54,071 nt of DNA from a virus. Shown in pieces: positions 8,206 to 17,778 of this stretch. The first letter of the stretch is position 1; every line of letters begins with the position of its first letter. The stretch covers positions 1 through 54,071 of IMG/VR virus record IMGVR_UViG_3300042387_000502. One strand, given 5' to 3'. The notes under the pieces are model-generated. The model was not told where the DNA came from, made no database searches, and saw nothing but the letters and a program-made list of their open reading frames with translations. The position numbers and the translations under genes are program-made.

Positions 8206-8412
8206 ATGCAAAATTACGAGATACCAGACCCATTTATGGAGTTTGTTAGAAATAGAAATCTTAAATTATCTGGAGCAATATACGATTATTTTGCTAAAGA
8301 GTGGAGTTACAAATGCAGTACTTGCCTAGATGTACTACATGCTCCAAGTAAAAAAACAATAACTAAAACTAGGCTTAGTCACACAAGAAATATTTGTTTA
8401 GGCGGATACTAA
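8206..8412 (+). CDS. Small zinc-finger-like protein
   Basis: 68 residues with CSTC near residue 37 and H/C in RLSHTRNICLGGY at the C-terminus, a possible C2HC site. No Shine-Dalgarno; predicted leaderless. One-base overlap with the polymerase gene. Confidence 0.65.
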   Translation: MQNYEIPDPFMEFVRNRNLKLSGAIYDYFAKEWSYKCSTCLDVLHAPSKKTITKTRLSHTRNICLGGY

Positions 8413-11400
8413 TGAGTTTTACACATCTTCACGTACATAGCTACTACAGCCTTATGGATGGATTAAATTCTCCACTAGAGTTAGCACAGGCTGCAAAAGA
8501 TGCTGGCCAAACATCTATTGCTATAACAGATCATGGTACACTGTCTTCACATAGAGAAATGCAATTGGCTTGTAAAGAAATTGGCATTAAGCCAATACTT
8601 GGCGTAGAAGCATACATATCCCCAACAGATAGATTTGATAGATCTTCAAAAACAGATAAAAGTATTCAGGCATACAATCACATTATTTTATTAGCTAAAA
8701 ATCAAAACGGTTTAAAGAATATAAACATACTTCAAGAGTTGGCTTGGAACGAAGGATTTTATCACAAGCCTAGAATTGATAGGGAGGTTCTAAAAGAATA
8801 TGCAGAAGATATTATTGTTCTTTCTGGATGCCTTAATGGCCTTATTAGTAAATGCATTGAAAAGGGAGAATTTGAGGAAGCGGAAAATATACTTAAAGAC
8901 TTTAAGAAAACTTTTGGCAAAGATTTTTATATTGAGGTTCAATCTCATAACCCCGAAGAAATAAATAGTAAGCTGTTAGAATTAGCGGATAAACTAGATA
9001 TAAAGCCAGTGGCAACAGGTGATGCTCATTATGCTAAGGGTGAAGATAAAATATTAGAAGAGGCAATGCTTATATTGTCTACATCACCTAAATCAGATAA
9101 AGAAGCAGACTTTGAAATGTCTAGAAATATGAATAATATGTTAGATAGATTTAATTATCTTTATCCAGATAGAAGAATATCATTTCAAAATTACAATTTA
9201 TTTATTCAGAGTAGAGAAGAGATAGAATCTGATTTTAATAAATGTAATATTAAACGAACAGACATTTATGATAATACTATTGAGATATCTGAAAAAATTG
9301 GAGAATACGATTTTAACAGGGGTCTAGACCTTTTGCCAGTACCTAAGACAGATGCAGACGAAAAGCTCTCCCAGATGGCCTTTAAAGGCTTAGAAACACT
9401 ACACCTGACCTCGTCATGGCTAGGAAATGATACATATGAGCAAAGATTAATTGAAGAGTTAGAAATAATTAAAGATAAATCATTTGCTTCGTATTTCCTA
9501 GTTGTAGCCGATATGATTAATTGGGCTAAAGAAAATAATATTATGGTTGGTCCTGGACGTGGATCTGCTGCAGGCTCACTAGTATGTTATGCGCTAGGAA
9601 TTACCGATGTAGATCCAATTGAATATGACCTATTGTTTTTCCGATTTATTAACCCTGAAAGAAATGACTTCCCAGATATTGATACTGACTTTGAAGATCG
9701 TCGCCGTAAAGAGGTTAAAGACTATCTTAAAAAGAAATTTAAGCACGTAGCCTCTATTTCAACCTATACTTATTTTAAAGACAAGGGTGTTGTTAGAGAC
9801 GCTGCTCGTGTATTTATGGTCCCGCTTTCAGATGTTAATCGTGCCATGAAATCAATTGATACATTTGAAGATTTTATAGAGTCTCCTAACACAAAAGAAT
9901 TTAGAATGAAGTATCCAGAAGTTGTATGGCTTGCAGAAAGATTACGTGGAAAGATTAGAAGCGTTGGAGTTCATGCTGCTGGAGTTGTAGTTGCAAAAGA
10001 TGATTTAAGAAATTTTGCACCTATTGAATCTCGTGAGGATGCTCAAGATAAAGTTTCAGGAAGAATACCAGTTGTTGCTTACGATATGGATACTGTAGCA
10101 GATATTGGTTTAATTAAATTAGATGCTTTGGGTTTAAAAACACTATCGGTAATTTCAGATACAATAAAAGCAGTTAAAGAAAGACACAATAAAGAAATTG
10201 TTTTATCTAGTTTACCATTTGATGATAAAGATGTTTATAAAACATTGAGCGAAGGATACACAAAAGGAGTATTCCAAGCTGAAGCAACTCCCTATACAAA
10301 TCTATTAATTAAAATGGGAGTAGACAAATTTGAAGACCTTGCTGCATCTAACGCTTTAGTTAGACCAGGAGCAATGAATACAGTGGGTGCCTCATACATT
10401 AGTAGAAAACATGGACTAGAAGCAGTTAGCTATGTTCATGAAATAATGAAACCTTTTACCGAGAATACATATGGTGTTATCATATATCAAGAGCAGGTTA
10501 TGCAGGCTTGCGTACATTTAGGTGGTATGTCTTGGTCAGAGGCTGACAAGGTCCGCAAGATTATTGGAAAGAAGAAAGATGCAAAAGAGTTCGACCAGTT
10601 CAAGGATCAATTTGTTGATGGGGCTTCAAAACACATTTCTAAAAAGAAAGCGGAATCCCTATGGCATGATTTTGAAGCTCACGCAGGTTATTCTTTTAAT
10701 CGTAGTCACGCTGTTGCTTATTCCATGCTTAGTTATTATACGGCTTGGCTTAAACATTATTACCCGCTTGAATTTATTTTTTCAATTCTTAAAAACGAAA
10801 ACGATAAAGACAAAAGAACAGAATATTTAATTGAGGCTAAAAGATTAAATCTTAAAGTATTGCTGCCACACATTAATGAGTCAGATGTATATTTTTCATT
10901 AAAAGAAAAAGCAATTCAATTTGGTTTAGCTGAAGTTAAATTTATCTCAGACAGCATTGCAAATAAAATTATAGAAAGAAGGCCATATGCCAATTATTCC
11001 GATTTCGTACAAAAAGCCTCTGCGAAAGGCAGCGGGATTAACAGTAGGGCTGTATCTGCTCTTAATGCTATTGGCGGTGCTGCTTTTGAGGACAATCTCA
11101 GAGACGGTAAGGAAAAAGAAAACTACTACGAATACTTAGGTATTCCTACATTTAATTTAGAATCAATACCACCAAGAATTAAAGCTCAAGCAAAACCAAT
11201 TCAAGATTTTGATGATTTAGGATCATTCCCAATGTTTGGAATGGTTAAAAGTATTAAGCGTGGTACTGGGTGGGCAAGAGTAGAATTAGTAGATGAAACT
11301 GGATCAATAGGTTTATTCCATAATGAGCAGACGCAAATTGAAACAGGGCAGATGTATTTTATTCTTGTTGGAGATAATCGTATTGCAAGGTATATTAAAG

Positions 11401-11693
11401 TAAATGATATAGATCCAAATGGGTCAGATCTTTTTGTAGACTATTTATATAGAAAAGAATATGATTTAGAAGATGACGAACAATTAGTTATTAACTTTAA
11501 TCCATATAAAACTAAAGCTGGCAAAACAATGGCGCATATTGTTATGACAGATAAAAACAAACAGCTCACACGAGCAATAGCATTCCCAGCAATGTATGCT
11601 AAGGTGTTAGCAAGAATGCGTGAAGGAATGAAAAGCAAACCCGTTCTATCAAAATTAGAAGATGGAACCCTAATGATAAAGGAAATAAAATGA
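8412..11693 (+). CDS. dnaE: DNA polymerase III alpha subunit (DnaE-type)
   Basis: 1093 residues from the ATG at 8412, which overlaps the preceding stop by one base. N-terminal PHP domain (HLHVHSYYSLMDG, later TGDAHYA), then the C-family catalytic core GPGRGSAAGSL and PDIDTDFEDRRR near residue 420 with the two palm aspartates, and a C-terminal OB-like region. A full-length replicative polymerase, slightly shorter than the bacterial ~1160. Together with helicase, primase and SSB it gives the phage its own fork. Confidence 0.92.
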   Translation: MSFTHLHVHSYYSLMDGLNSPLELAQAAKDAGQTSIAITDHGTLSSHREMQLACKEIGIKPILGVEAYISPTDRFDRSSKTDKSIQAYNHIILLAKNQNGLKNINILQELAWNEGFYHKPRIDREVLKEYAEDIIVLSGCLNGLISKCIEKGEFEEAENILKDFKKTFGKDFYIEVQSHNPEEINSKLLELADKLDIKPVATGDAHYAKGEDKILEEAMLILSTSPKSDKEADFEMSRNMNNMLDRFNYLYPDRRISFQNYNLFIQSREEIESDFNKCNIKRTDIYDNTIEISEKIGEYDFNRGLDLLPVPKTDADEKLSQMAFKGLETLHLTSSWLGNDTYEQRLIEELEIIKDKSFASYFLVVADMINWAKENNIMVGPGRGSAAGSLVCYALGITDVDPIEYDLLFFRFINPERNDFPDIDTDFEDRRRKEVKDYLKKKFKHVASISTYTYFKDKGVVRDAARVFMVPLSDVNRAMKSIDTFEDFIESPNTKEFRMKYPEVVWLAERLRGKIRSVGVHAAGVVVAKDDLRNFAPIESREDAQDKVSGRIPVVAYDMDTVADIGLIKLDALGLKTLSVISDTIKAVKERHNKEIVLSSLPFDDKDVYKTLSEGYTKGVFQAEATPYTNLLIKMGVDKFEDLAASNALVRPGAMNTVGASYISRKHGLEAVSYVHEIMKPFTENTYGVIIYQEQVMQACVHLGGMSWSEADKVRKIIGKKKDAKEFDQFKDQFVDGASKHISKKKAESLWHDFEAHAGYSFNRSHAVAYSMLSYYTAWLKHYYPLEFIFSILKNENDKDKRTEYLIEAKRLNLKVLLPHINESDVYFSLKEKAIQFGLAEVKFISDSIANKIIERRPYANYSDFVQKASAKGSGINSRAVSALNAIGGAAFEDNLRDGKEKENYYEYLGIPTFNLESIPPRIKAQAKPIQDFDDLGSFPMFGMVKSIKRGTGWARVELVDETGSIGLFHNEQTQIETGQMYFILVGDNRIARYIKVNDIDPNGSDLFVDYLYRKEYDLEDDEQLVINFNPYKTKAGKTMAHIVMTDKNKQLTRAIAFPAMYAKVLARMREGMKSKPVLSKLEDGTLMIKEIK

Positions 11694-11926
11694 CACAAAA
11701 TCCAAATGAAATATTTCAATCTATGAATATTACAAAAATTTTATTAGCTATTTTAGAAAATCAAAAAGTAGTTAATGTGCCAATTGATGTTTTTATTAAT
11801 GCTGGTAATGAAGAAAAGGGTTTAAATGTTGAATACAATGAAGAAACAAAAGAATTTGTATTTCAATTAAAGGAGAAAATTGAACAACCGACTGATAATC
11901 AGGATGTTGCTACAGAATCAAATTGA
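11690..11926 (+). CDS. Small acidic protein after the polymerase
   Basis: 78 residues, ATGA overlap with dnaE. Alternating pattern VPIDVFINAG...FVFQLKEKI and an unstructured acidic tail. Unknown; translational coupling suggests a replication-linked role. Confidence 0.6.
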   Translation: MTQNPNEIFQSMNITKILLAILENQKVVNVPIDVFINAGNEEKGLNVEYNEETKEFVFQLKEKIEQPTDNQDVATESN

Positions 11927-12050
11927 TGATCCTTTGACTCCTATTTTAAATAATAGATCAAATGACTTTTGCTATAAAGAAGTAAATCCTTATTTTAATG
12001 ATATAATAAGTATACGTAGAGAGAAGATCAATGACAATTTTAATAGATGA
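11904..12050 (+). CDS. Possible 48-residue protein ahead of recA
   Basis: ATG at 11904 to TGA at 12048-12050, overlapping both neighbours (22 and 20 bases). AGG directly precedes the ATG. The DPLTPILNNRSNDFCYKEV stretch looks protein-like, but the reading frame also covers the recA promoter, so it may be fortuitous. Confidence 0.35.
   Translation: MLLQNQIDDPLTPILNNRSNDFCYKEVNPYFNDIISIRREKINDNFNR
11999..12007 (+). promoter_or_regulatory. Extended -10 promoter of recA
   Basis: TGATATAAT with flanking bases AA upstream and AAG downstream, nearly identical to the 7429 promoter. RecA starts at 12031 after GAGAAGA. Confidence 0.6.
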
Positions 12051-13035
12051 TATATTATCAAAATTAGATCCAAAAACAAGAGCAAGAGTACAGTCAGCAC
12101 AAGATATAAAAGTAGAAAAACAACTAACACCAAGCATTGGTCTTAATATGGCGTTAAAAGGTGGACTAGGTTTTGGCAGACAGGTATTGGTTTGGGGCAA
12201 TAAGTCTGCTGGTAAATCTTCGTTTTGTTTACAAATGATTGCTATGGCTCAAAAAGAAGGCAAGTCTTGTGCTTGGATTGACGCAGAAGCATCATATGAC
12301 CAGTCGTGGGCAGAAAAACTTGGAGTAGACTCATCTAAATTAATATACTCATCCGCAAAAACGGTAAATGATATGGTAGATGTTGCAACAAAATTAATGG
12401 AAGCAGAAGTTGATATTATTGTTGTGGACTCCATATCAGCATTGCTGCCAGCAATTTATTTTGAAAAAGATGGAAATGAATTAAAAGATTTGCAGGATAC
12501 AAAACAAATAGGCGCAGAAGCAAAAGATATGACACATGCAGTTAAGATGTTAAATTATGCTAATAAAAATACATTACTTGTTTTAATTTCTCAACAAAGA
12601 AATCAATTTGGATCCATGCATGCTTCACATATACCAACAGGAGGAATGGCAGTAAAATTCTTTTCTTCTACTGTTATTAAGCTTTGGTCTTCTGAAGCTG
12701 AGGCTAACGCTATTAAAGACGGCGTCAAAGTTGGAGATAAAGTTATTGAACAAAGAGTTGGAAGACCAGTTAATTGGATTATTGATTATAATAAACTTGG
12801 TCCGCCAAATTTGTCTGGACAATATGATTTTTATTACCAAGGAGAAACTTTAGGAGTAGATCAAGTAGGAGAATCTTTAGATGTTGCAGAAATGTGTGGC
12901 ATTGTAGAAAAAGGTGGCGCTTGGTATACAGTTAATGGAGAAAGATTTCAAGGTCGTGCTAAAGCAGTTGCGTATTTAAAAGAAAATCCAAAGGTTGTTG
13001 ATAAACTAGTTAAGGATATAGATGCCAAATCTTAA
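12031..13035 (+). CDS. recA: RecA-like recombinase
   Basis: 334 residues. Walker A GNKSAGKSS (~56-64), AWIDAEASYD (the RecA 'DAE' segment), Walker B DIIVVDSISAL (~130-140), the L1/L2 region with ISQQRNQFGSM. Strand exchange and repair, probably recombination-dependent replication with the Cas4-like nuclease and RuvC-like resolvase downstream. It lacks an obvious bacterial-length C-terminal domain; some UvsX-like divergence. Confidence 0.9.
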   Translation: MTILIDDILSKLDPKTRARVQSAQDIKVEKQLTPSIGLNMALKGGLGFGRQVLVWGNKSAGKSSFCLQMIAMAQKEGKSCAWIDAEASYDQSWAEKLGVDSSKLIYSSAKTVNDMVDVATKLMEAEVDIIVVDSISALLPAIYFEKDGNELKDLQDTKQIGAEAKDMTHAVKMLNYANKNTLLVLISQQRNQFGSMHASHIPTGGMAVKFFSSTVIKLWSSEAEANAIKDGVKVGDKVIEQRVGRPVNWIIDYNKLGPPNLSGQYDFYYQGETLGVDQVGESLDVAEMCGIVEKGGAWYTVNGERFQGRAKAVAYLKENPKVVDKLVKDIDAKS

Positions 13036-13213
13036 AGAGTTTTTTGATAAACCTGAAATTTTACAAAAAAACGGAGTTGAAGAAATACCTGGAACAAAGC
13101 CATGTTCTAAGTGTGATAAAGATGCAGAAAAAGCATTTTGGGATCCAGCAACATTTACTATTTCTTGGAAATGTCCAGATGGACATGACAATCAATTTAA
13201 GGTTAATGGCTAA
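13022..13213 (+). CDS. Zinc-ribbon microprotein
   Basis: 63 residues; CSKC at ~28-31 and a C/H pair (CPDGH) at ~51-55, a small treble-clef-like ribbon. Overlaps the recA end by 14 bases and shares one base with the next gene. Unknown role in the recombination operon. Confidence 0.6.
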   Translation: MPNLKEFFDKPEILQKNGVEEIPGTKPCSKCDKDAEKAFWDPATFTISWKCPDGHDNQFKVNG

Positions 13214-13527
13214 TGTCGGAAAGATCAGAGGCTAAAAGAGATGGCGCAAGACAACAAAAAAATAGTGGACGTGGTGATTATCAAAAAGGTGACGCTCAAT
13301 GGAAAAATTTTGTGGTGGATTATAAAGAGTACGAAAAATCAATCTCTATTTCAAAAAGTATTTGGGCTAAGATATGTACAGATACTTTTAAAGTTAGTAG
13401 GGATAAGAATCCAGTACTCAAACTCATCCTTGGCCCATCTAGTAGCAAAATCAGGCTAGCAGTAATTGAATGGGCTTTGCTAGAACAATTAGTAGAATGC
13501 TGGGAGGATAAAAATGGGAAGCAATAA
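13213..13527 (+). CDS. Possible PD-(D/E)xK nuclease / Holliday-junction-resolvase-like protein
   Basis: 104 residues. Basic N-terminus (RDGARQQKNSGRGDYQKGDA) followed by FVVDYKEY, which could supply the D...DxK catalytic set of the restriction-endonuclease fold, and a short helical end. The length fits archaeal-type resolvases, and the neighbours (recA, Cas4-like, RuvC-like) fit. Catalytic assignment is inferred. Confidence 0.45.
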   Translation: MSERSEAKRDGARQQKNSGRGDYQKGDAQWKNFVVDYKEYEKSISISKSIWAKICTDTFKVSRDKNPVLKLILGPSSSKIRLAVIEWALLEQLVECWEDKNGKQ

Positions 13528-13639
13528 TAAAATACCTTTTAATAAAACAATTATTAAAAATGGTAGAATTATAAGACTTAGAAAAGATGGCACTATTAAA
13601 GCCGATCTTGGTCCATATAAAGTAAAAAAGGATAAATAG
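13514..13639 (+). CDS. 41-residue basic protein
   Basis: ATG at 13514 overlaps the previous stop by 14 bases, and its TAG shares a base with the GTG start at 13639. Lys/Arg-rich with alternating hydrophobics (TIIKNGRIIRLRKDGTIKA). Unknown; continuous overlaps support translation. Confidence 0.5.
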   Translation: MGSNNKIPFNKTIIKNGRIIRLRKDGTIKADLGPYKVKKDK

Positions 13640-13974
13640 TGGAAGATAAAAATACATTAGAGTTAATTAATTCTATTACTGAGTTTAACGATCTTCATGA
13701 GTACATGAATGATGAACAGTTAGATAAAGCGTTGGCTATTGTAGTAAAGTTATTAATGAACCCAGATGTTCCATCTGCTAAAGCACCATATTTAATTATA
13801 GAGCTTCAAGCTATGTCAACTAAATTTTCTATGATGGCGTCAGTATATTCTACTATTGCAAAAGATAAAGCAGGAACTGTAAATAACAATAAGAAAAATA
13901 TTTATTATTCAGCAAAAGAGTCTATAGACAAACTTGTAGATGCACTTAAGTATGTCGTTAGGTATAGCTCATAA
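13639..13974 (+). CDS. Helical phage protein of the recombination operon
   Basis: 111 residues, GTG start. Almost all helical with a Met-rich central helix (IIELQAMSTKFSMMASVY). One-base overlap with the nuclease gene downstream. Unknown; possibly a structural partner of the nuclease. Confidence 0.6.
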   Translation: MEDKNTLELINSITEFNDLHEYMNDEQLDKALAIVVKLLMNPDVPSAKAPYLIIELQAMSTKFSMMASVYSTIAKDKAGTVNNNKKNIYYSAKESIDKLVDALKYVVRYSS

Positions 13975-14759
13975 TGGGTAGAGATATAGTAAAAAATCTT
14001 AAATTTAAAAAACATACGGGAAAGCATTTTGACCCAGAACGATTTGCACAATTGCTTGATGAATCATATAGAAATACAAAACGTGCTGATGGAGAAATGA
14101 CAAAGAAGTCTTTTAGTCCAAGTTCTTTAGGGTATGGTCATGGAACTTGCCCAAGATATTGGTACATGGCTTTTTCTGGCGCAATGTTTATTGACGACAA
14201 CGATGCTGTTGCAGTTGCCAACATGGCACAAGGTACGCAAGCCCATGAAAGACTACAAAATTTAATTAAAACAATGCCAGAATGGAGAGCGGAAGAAGAA
14301 GAGATAGTAAATGAATATCCTCCAATCCGTGGCTTTATAGATTTAATTATGGAATACGATAATGAAACAGTAATTGGTGAAATTAAAACTGCCAAACAAG
14401 AGGTTTGGGATGGAAGACAATCAGAGATGAAGCCGACTGCAAATCATTTGCTTCAACTGTTAACTTATATGAAATTAAAAAATGCTAAAGAAGGATTCTT
14501 TTTGTATGAAAACAAAAACACCCAAGAGCTTATAGTAATACCAGTTTCAATGAATGAAAAAAATACTAAAATTATTGAAGATACTTTTTTATGGATGCGT
14601 GAGGTTTGGGATAATTTTAAAGACGGAGACCTACCAATGCGCCCAAAGGGATCATCTAAATCTAAAATGCCTTGTACCTATTGTCCAATTAAAAAGGAAT
14701 GTTACTCAGGCCTAATAGGAACAGTACAGATAGATCAATATGAGGTTCCTAAAATATGA
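13974..14759 (+). CDS. Cas4/RecB-like PD-(D/E)xK exonuclease
   Basis: 261 residues. RecB-family motifs in order: GTQAHERL (His), GFIDLIMEY (Asp), VIGEIKTAK (ExK) and QLLTYM. One Cys near the N-terminus (GTCPRYWYM) plus CTYCPIKKEC at the C-terminus make the four-cysteine iron-sulfur cluster of Cas4-type nucleases. Probably resects DNA ends for RecA. No CRISPR genes are nearby, so a recombination role is far likelier than adaptation. Confidence 0.8.
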   Translation: MGRDIVKNLKFKKHTGKHFDPERFAQLLDESYRNTKRADGEMTKKSFSPSSLGYGHGTCPRYWYMAFSGAMFIDDNDAVAVANMAQGTQAHERLQNLIKTMPEWRAEEEEIVNEYPPIRGFIDLIMEYDNETVIGEIKTAKQEVWDGRQSEMKPTANHLLQLLTYMKLKNAKEGFFLYENKNTQELIVIPVSMNEKNTKIIEDTFLWMREVWDNFKDGDLPMRPKGSSKSKMPCTYCPIKKECYSGLIGTVQIDQYEVPKI

Positions 14760-15034
14760 TCTGTTTAAATAAAGAATGTAATAAAGACTTCAATCCAAAA
14801 ACACATAATCAAAAATATTGTACTGATGAATGCTGCAGGATTGCAACCAACAAAAGAATTATGGAAAAATATTACGAAAAAAAAGCTATTAAAAATGGTG
14901 CGGTTAGATCTTGTAAACATTGTAAAACAAAACTAAGTAGATATAATCAAAATGATATTTGTGCTACATGTGAAAAAAATATAACATATGAAAGTAAAAA
15001 AATGATATGGGGTATATTAGGTGAACTTAGCTAG
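14756..15034 (+). CDS. Double zinc-finger protein
   Basis: 92 residues with four Cys in the first 27 residues (CLNKEC, CTDEC) and a second CxxC pair set (CKHC, CATC), linked by a basic helix. Probable nucleic-acid-binding protein; ATGA overlap with the nuclease. Confidence 0.65.
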   Translation: MICLNKECNKDFNPKTHNQKYCTDECCRIATNKRIMEKYYEKKAIKNGAVRSCKHCKTKLSRYNQNDICATCEKNITYESKKMIWGILGELS

Positions 15035-15587
15035 CCTAGTTAAAACAAAAGCATATCGTGTACTAGGCATAGATGCCTCTACTACTTCAGTTGCGTTTTG
15101 TTTAATGGAAAATAATATTCCTTTAAAATGGGGAAAAATTGAATTATCTGGTGCAGACATATACGAAAAAATACATGATGCAAAGATTAAAGTAGCAGCA
15201 ATGTTAGATAATTTAAAGTCAGATTATATCGTAGTAGAAGGAGCAATCCTTGTCAGATCACCTGATGCTGTGATAAAATTATCATATGTATATGGAGTTG
15301 TTATTGCTGAGCTTATGTCTACTGGCGCTAAGGTTATTACTATTAGCCCATCCTCGTGGCAGGCGTTCATTGGCAACAAAAATCCAACGAAAGATGAAAA
15401 GTCTGAAATAAGATTAAAAAATCCTGGTTATGCAGAATCTTGGTATAAAAACCAATTACGAAATATGCGTAAACAAAGAACTGTAGATTATTTTAATAAT
15501 AAATATAAATTATTATTAACAGATTTTGACGTAGCAGATGCATTTGGCATCGCACATTATTCAAATGAGGTGTTAACTAAACGATGA
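15021..15587 (+). CDS. RuvC-like Holliday junction resolvase
   Basis: 188 residues, GTG start. RNase H fold acidic residues: GIDAST (D18), VVEGA (E73) and DVADAFGIAHY near 170. Cuts four-way junctions formed by RecA or replication before packaging. Typical RuvC length (~170). Confidence 0.82.
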   Translation: MNLASLVKTKAYRVLGIDASTTSVAFCLMENNIPLKWGKIELSGADIYEKIHDAKIKVAAMLDNLKSDYIVVEGAILVRSPDAVIKLSYVYGVVIAELMSTGAKVITISPSSWQAFIGNKNPTKDEKSEIRLKNPGYAESWYKNQLRNMRKQRTVDYFNNKYKLLLTDFDVADAFGIAHYSNEVLTKR

Positions 15588-16204
15588 GCGAAAGAACACA
15601 AACAAATAATAACTTTAATTTAGAATATGGAGATAGCGATCAAGAAAACTTTATAATTAAAATTTTAAATAAAAAAATAAATGGTTATTATGTAGAGTTA
15701 GGTGCAAATCATCCAATAGAAGGAAGTAATACCTATTACTTAGAAAAAGAATTTAAATGGAATGGTCTATCCCTCGAGATATTACCAAAATACCAACTAC
15801 TACATGCTGATGTCAGAATAAATCCATGCCTTTTAGAAGATGCAAGAAAATTTGACTATAAAAAATATTTTGTTGAAAACAATTTTCCAAATCAAATAGA
15901 CTTTCTTCAAATAGATATTGATGCTGGTTTTGATAAAAATGCAAAACAATTAGGAGATAATGCAAGTTCATTGCATGGATTAATTCAAATTCCATTAAAT
16001 GAATATAGATTTACTGTTATAACGTATGAGCATGAAGCCCTAAATGATTTTAAAAAAAATTCGGAAAGAGATGCTCAAAGAGAAATACTGGATTCATATG
16101 GATATGCACTAGTAGTAAGAAACTGGCATGAAGATTGGTGGATAGACCCAAATGTTATACCATATAATCAATTTAAACATTTTTATAAAATGGCAGCTCC
16201 ATGA
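15584..16204 (+). CDS. FkbM-like SAM-dependent methyltransferase
   Basis: 206 residues. YVELGANHP (SAM-binding loop), NTYYLEKEFKWNGLSLE and DFLQIDIDAG are FkbM-family landmarks. Such enzymes O-methylate sugars, fitting the glycosyltransferase, nucleotidyltransferase and epimerase that follow. Substrate not readable. Confidence 0.7.
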   Translation: MSERTQTNNNFNLEYGDSDQENFIIKILNKKINGYYVELGANHPIEGSNTYYLEKEFKWNGLSLEILPKYQLLHADVRINPCLLEDARKFDYKKYFVENNFPNQIDFLQIDIDAGFDKNAKQLGDNASSLHGLIQIPLNEYRFTVITYEHEALNDFKKNSERDAQREILDSYGYALVVRNWHEDWWIDPNVIPYNQFKHFYKMAAP

Positions 16205-16347
16205 AGCTATATCAAAGCAAAGACTGGCTATATCGTAGATATATTATTCAAAAGAAAACAGTTACTGAAATTGCTATAGAGTGCAGTGTTTCTGCTATGA
16301 CAATACAAAGATACTTAGACCAGTTTGGTTTAATTAAAAGGAGATAA
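16201..16347 (+). CDS. 48-residue helix-turn-helix microprotein
   Basis: ATGA overlap with the methyltransferase, TAA at 16345-16347 one base before the next gene. A single HTH with VTEIAIECSVSAMTIQRYL as helices 2-3. A minimal DNA-binding regulator or the DNA-binding remnant of a larger protein. Confidence 0.6.
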   Translation: MKLYQSKDWLYRRYIIQKKTVTEIAIECSVSAMTIQRYLDQFGLIKRR

Positions 16348-16348
16348 T

Positions 16349-17110
16349 ATGAGTATAGAAAAAAAGATCTGGCAGACTTACGAAACAATTTTTGATGAAT
16401 TGCCAATTTACGCTAAAGAAAGCGTAGGGACATGGACTCATCAAAATCCAGGATGGGCTTATGGCTACATGAGTGGACAAGACAGGGAAAACTTCTTTAA
16501 GGAACACTTCGACTCAAAAACATATGAGACCTATGTAAATCTGCCTTTAGGAGTAATGAAAGCTGGCTTATGGAGATTTGCTATTCTTTATATTCACGGT
16601 GGGATATATACAGACATGGACACACACTGCAAGACTCCAGTAGATACTTGGTTAAGCCCTGAATACGATATGATTTTAGATATCGAAAGGGATACCCCAT
16701 GGCTAGCAACTCAAACAATTGCCGCTAAAGCTGGGCATCCGCTATTAAAAGCAGCTATAGACCTTTGTGTTGAAAGATGTTCTGAAGGAATTACTCAACA
16801 TAATCATATGGTTCATTACTATACTGATGTTCAAATGTTTACAGATGCACTATATAAAAAATTAGGAGTTGAGCCTTATCAAAAACATATCAATGAGTGG
16901 GCCCCAGAACTTATGGAAATGGATTTTCTAAAAGAAAATAAAGTAAAAATTCTTTGTGGAGAAGAAGCCAGAAGGCTATTAGATAAAGATGTAGTCCATC
17001 TTTATTGGGGAGATGACAGAGAAGCAGGATGGATTGCTTGGAAAAAAGATCCTCGTGTAAATGAATCTTATCCTAATGGATTTAATCCTCATGAATGGGA
17101 AAAGGAATGA
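16349..17110 (+). CDS. DXD-type glycosyltransferase (GT32/OCH1-like)
   Basis: 253 residues. KIWQTYE at the N-terminus, and GGIYTDMD with the metal/nucleotide-sugar DxD at D89-D91. Likely transfers a sugar to phage or host glycan; strong ribosome binding site AAGGAG before the ATG. Part of the glycan cassette. Confidence 0.8.
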   Translation: MSIEKKIWQTYETIFDELPIYAKESVGTWTHQNPGWAYGYMSGQDRENFFKEHFDSKTYETYVNLPLGVMKAGLWRFAILYIHGGIYTDMDTHCKTPVDTWLSPEYDMILDIERDTPWLATQTIAAKAGHPLLKAAIDLCVERCSEGITQHNHMVHYYTDVQMFTDALYKKLGVEPYQKHINEWAPELMEMDFLKENKVKILCGEEARRLLDKDVVHLYWGDDREAGWIAWKKDPRVNESYPNGFNPHEWEKE

Positions 17111-17772
17111 GTGTTATAGGAGTATTGCCAGCATCTGGAAAAGCTTCTAGAATTGGTGGCATTCCTAAATTTTGTTTACCTATATCAGATGAAAGATCTC
17201 TTTTACAATGGCACGTAGAGCAAATGCTTGAAGTGTGTGATGAGGTTAGGGTCTCCACAAGAGCTGAGTGGGTTCCAATTATTCAAAATATGGACATGAA
17301 TATTAAACTAATTGTTCGTGAGCCTACAACAATGTCAGATGCGGTAAAGTTTATGGTGGGAGAGTATAACGATACAGTGCTTATTGGAATGCCAGACACA
17401 TATATATTAAACGCACCTGGAAATATATACAGACCTTTATTTAAAGATAATACCGCCGACCTTATTCTAGGAATTTGGGAATGCGGAGAAGTGTTAAAGG
17501 GACGTGTCGGTCAAGTTTTAGTATCCCAAGATAAAGTAATTGGTTCAGAAGATAAGGTAGATAATTGTGACTACCCAGATATGTGGGGCACCATGCTATT
17601 CCGAAAGAATATGATAAGATACATAGATACAACACTAGATCATCCAGGAAAACAATTAAAGGAATGGATATCTAAGGGTTCTAATATTAAGGCGGTAAGA
17701 CCAGGCGGACAGTATATGGATATTGGAACGCTAAGAGGATTAAAACAATTATATAAAGAAATGGATGCGTAA
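17107..17772 (+). CDS. Sugar-phosphate nucleotidyltransferase-like protein
   Basis: About 221 residues from ATG 17107 (ATGA overlap); ATG 17095 is an alternative. N-terminal loop LPASGKASRIGGIPKFCLPI is the NTP-transferase signature, and IGMPDTY supplies the metal-binding Asp. It should make NDP-sugar for the glycosyltransferase. No left-handed beta-helix acyltransferase domain. Confidence 0.75.
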   Translation: MSVIGVLPASGKASRIGGIPKFCLPISDERSLLQWHVEQMLEVCDEVRVSTRAEWVPIIQNMDMNIKLIVREPTTMSDAVKFMVGEYNDTVLIGMPDTYILNAPGNIYRPLFKDNTADLILGIWECGEVLKGRVGQVLVSQDKVIGSEDKVDNCDYPDMWGTMLFRKNMIRYIDTTLDHPGKQLKEWISKGSNIKAVRPGGQYMDIGTLRGLKQLYKEMDA

Positions 17773-17778
17773 TGTTAA

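Noticed and set aside
13974-14759. Cas4 as a sign of a CRISPR system
   Set aside because: No Cas1, Cas2 or direct-repeat array in the window; recA and resolvase neighbours fit end resection.
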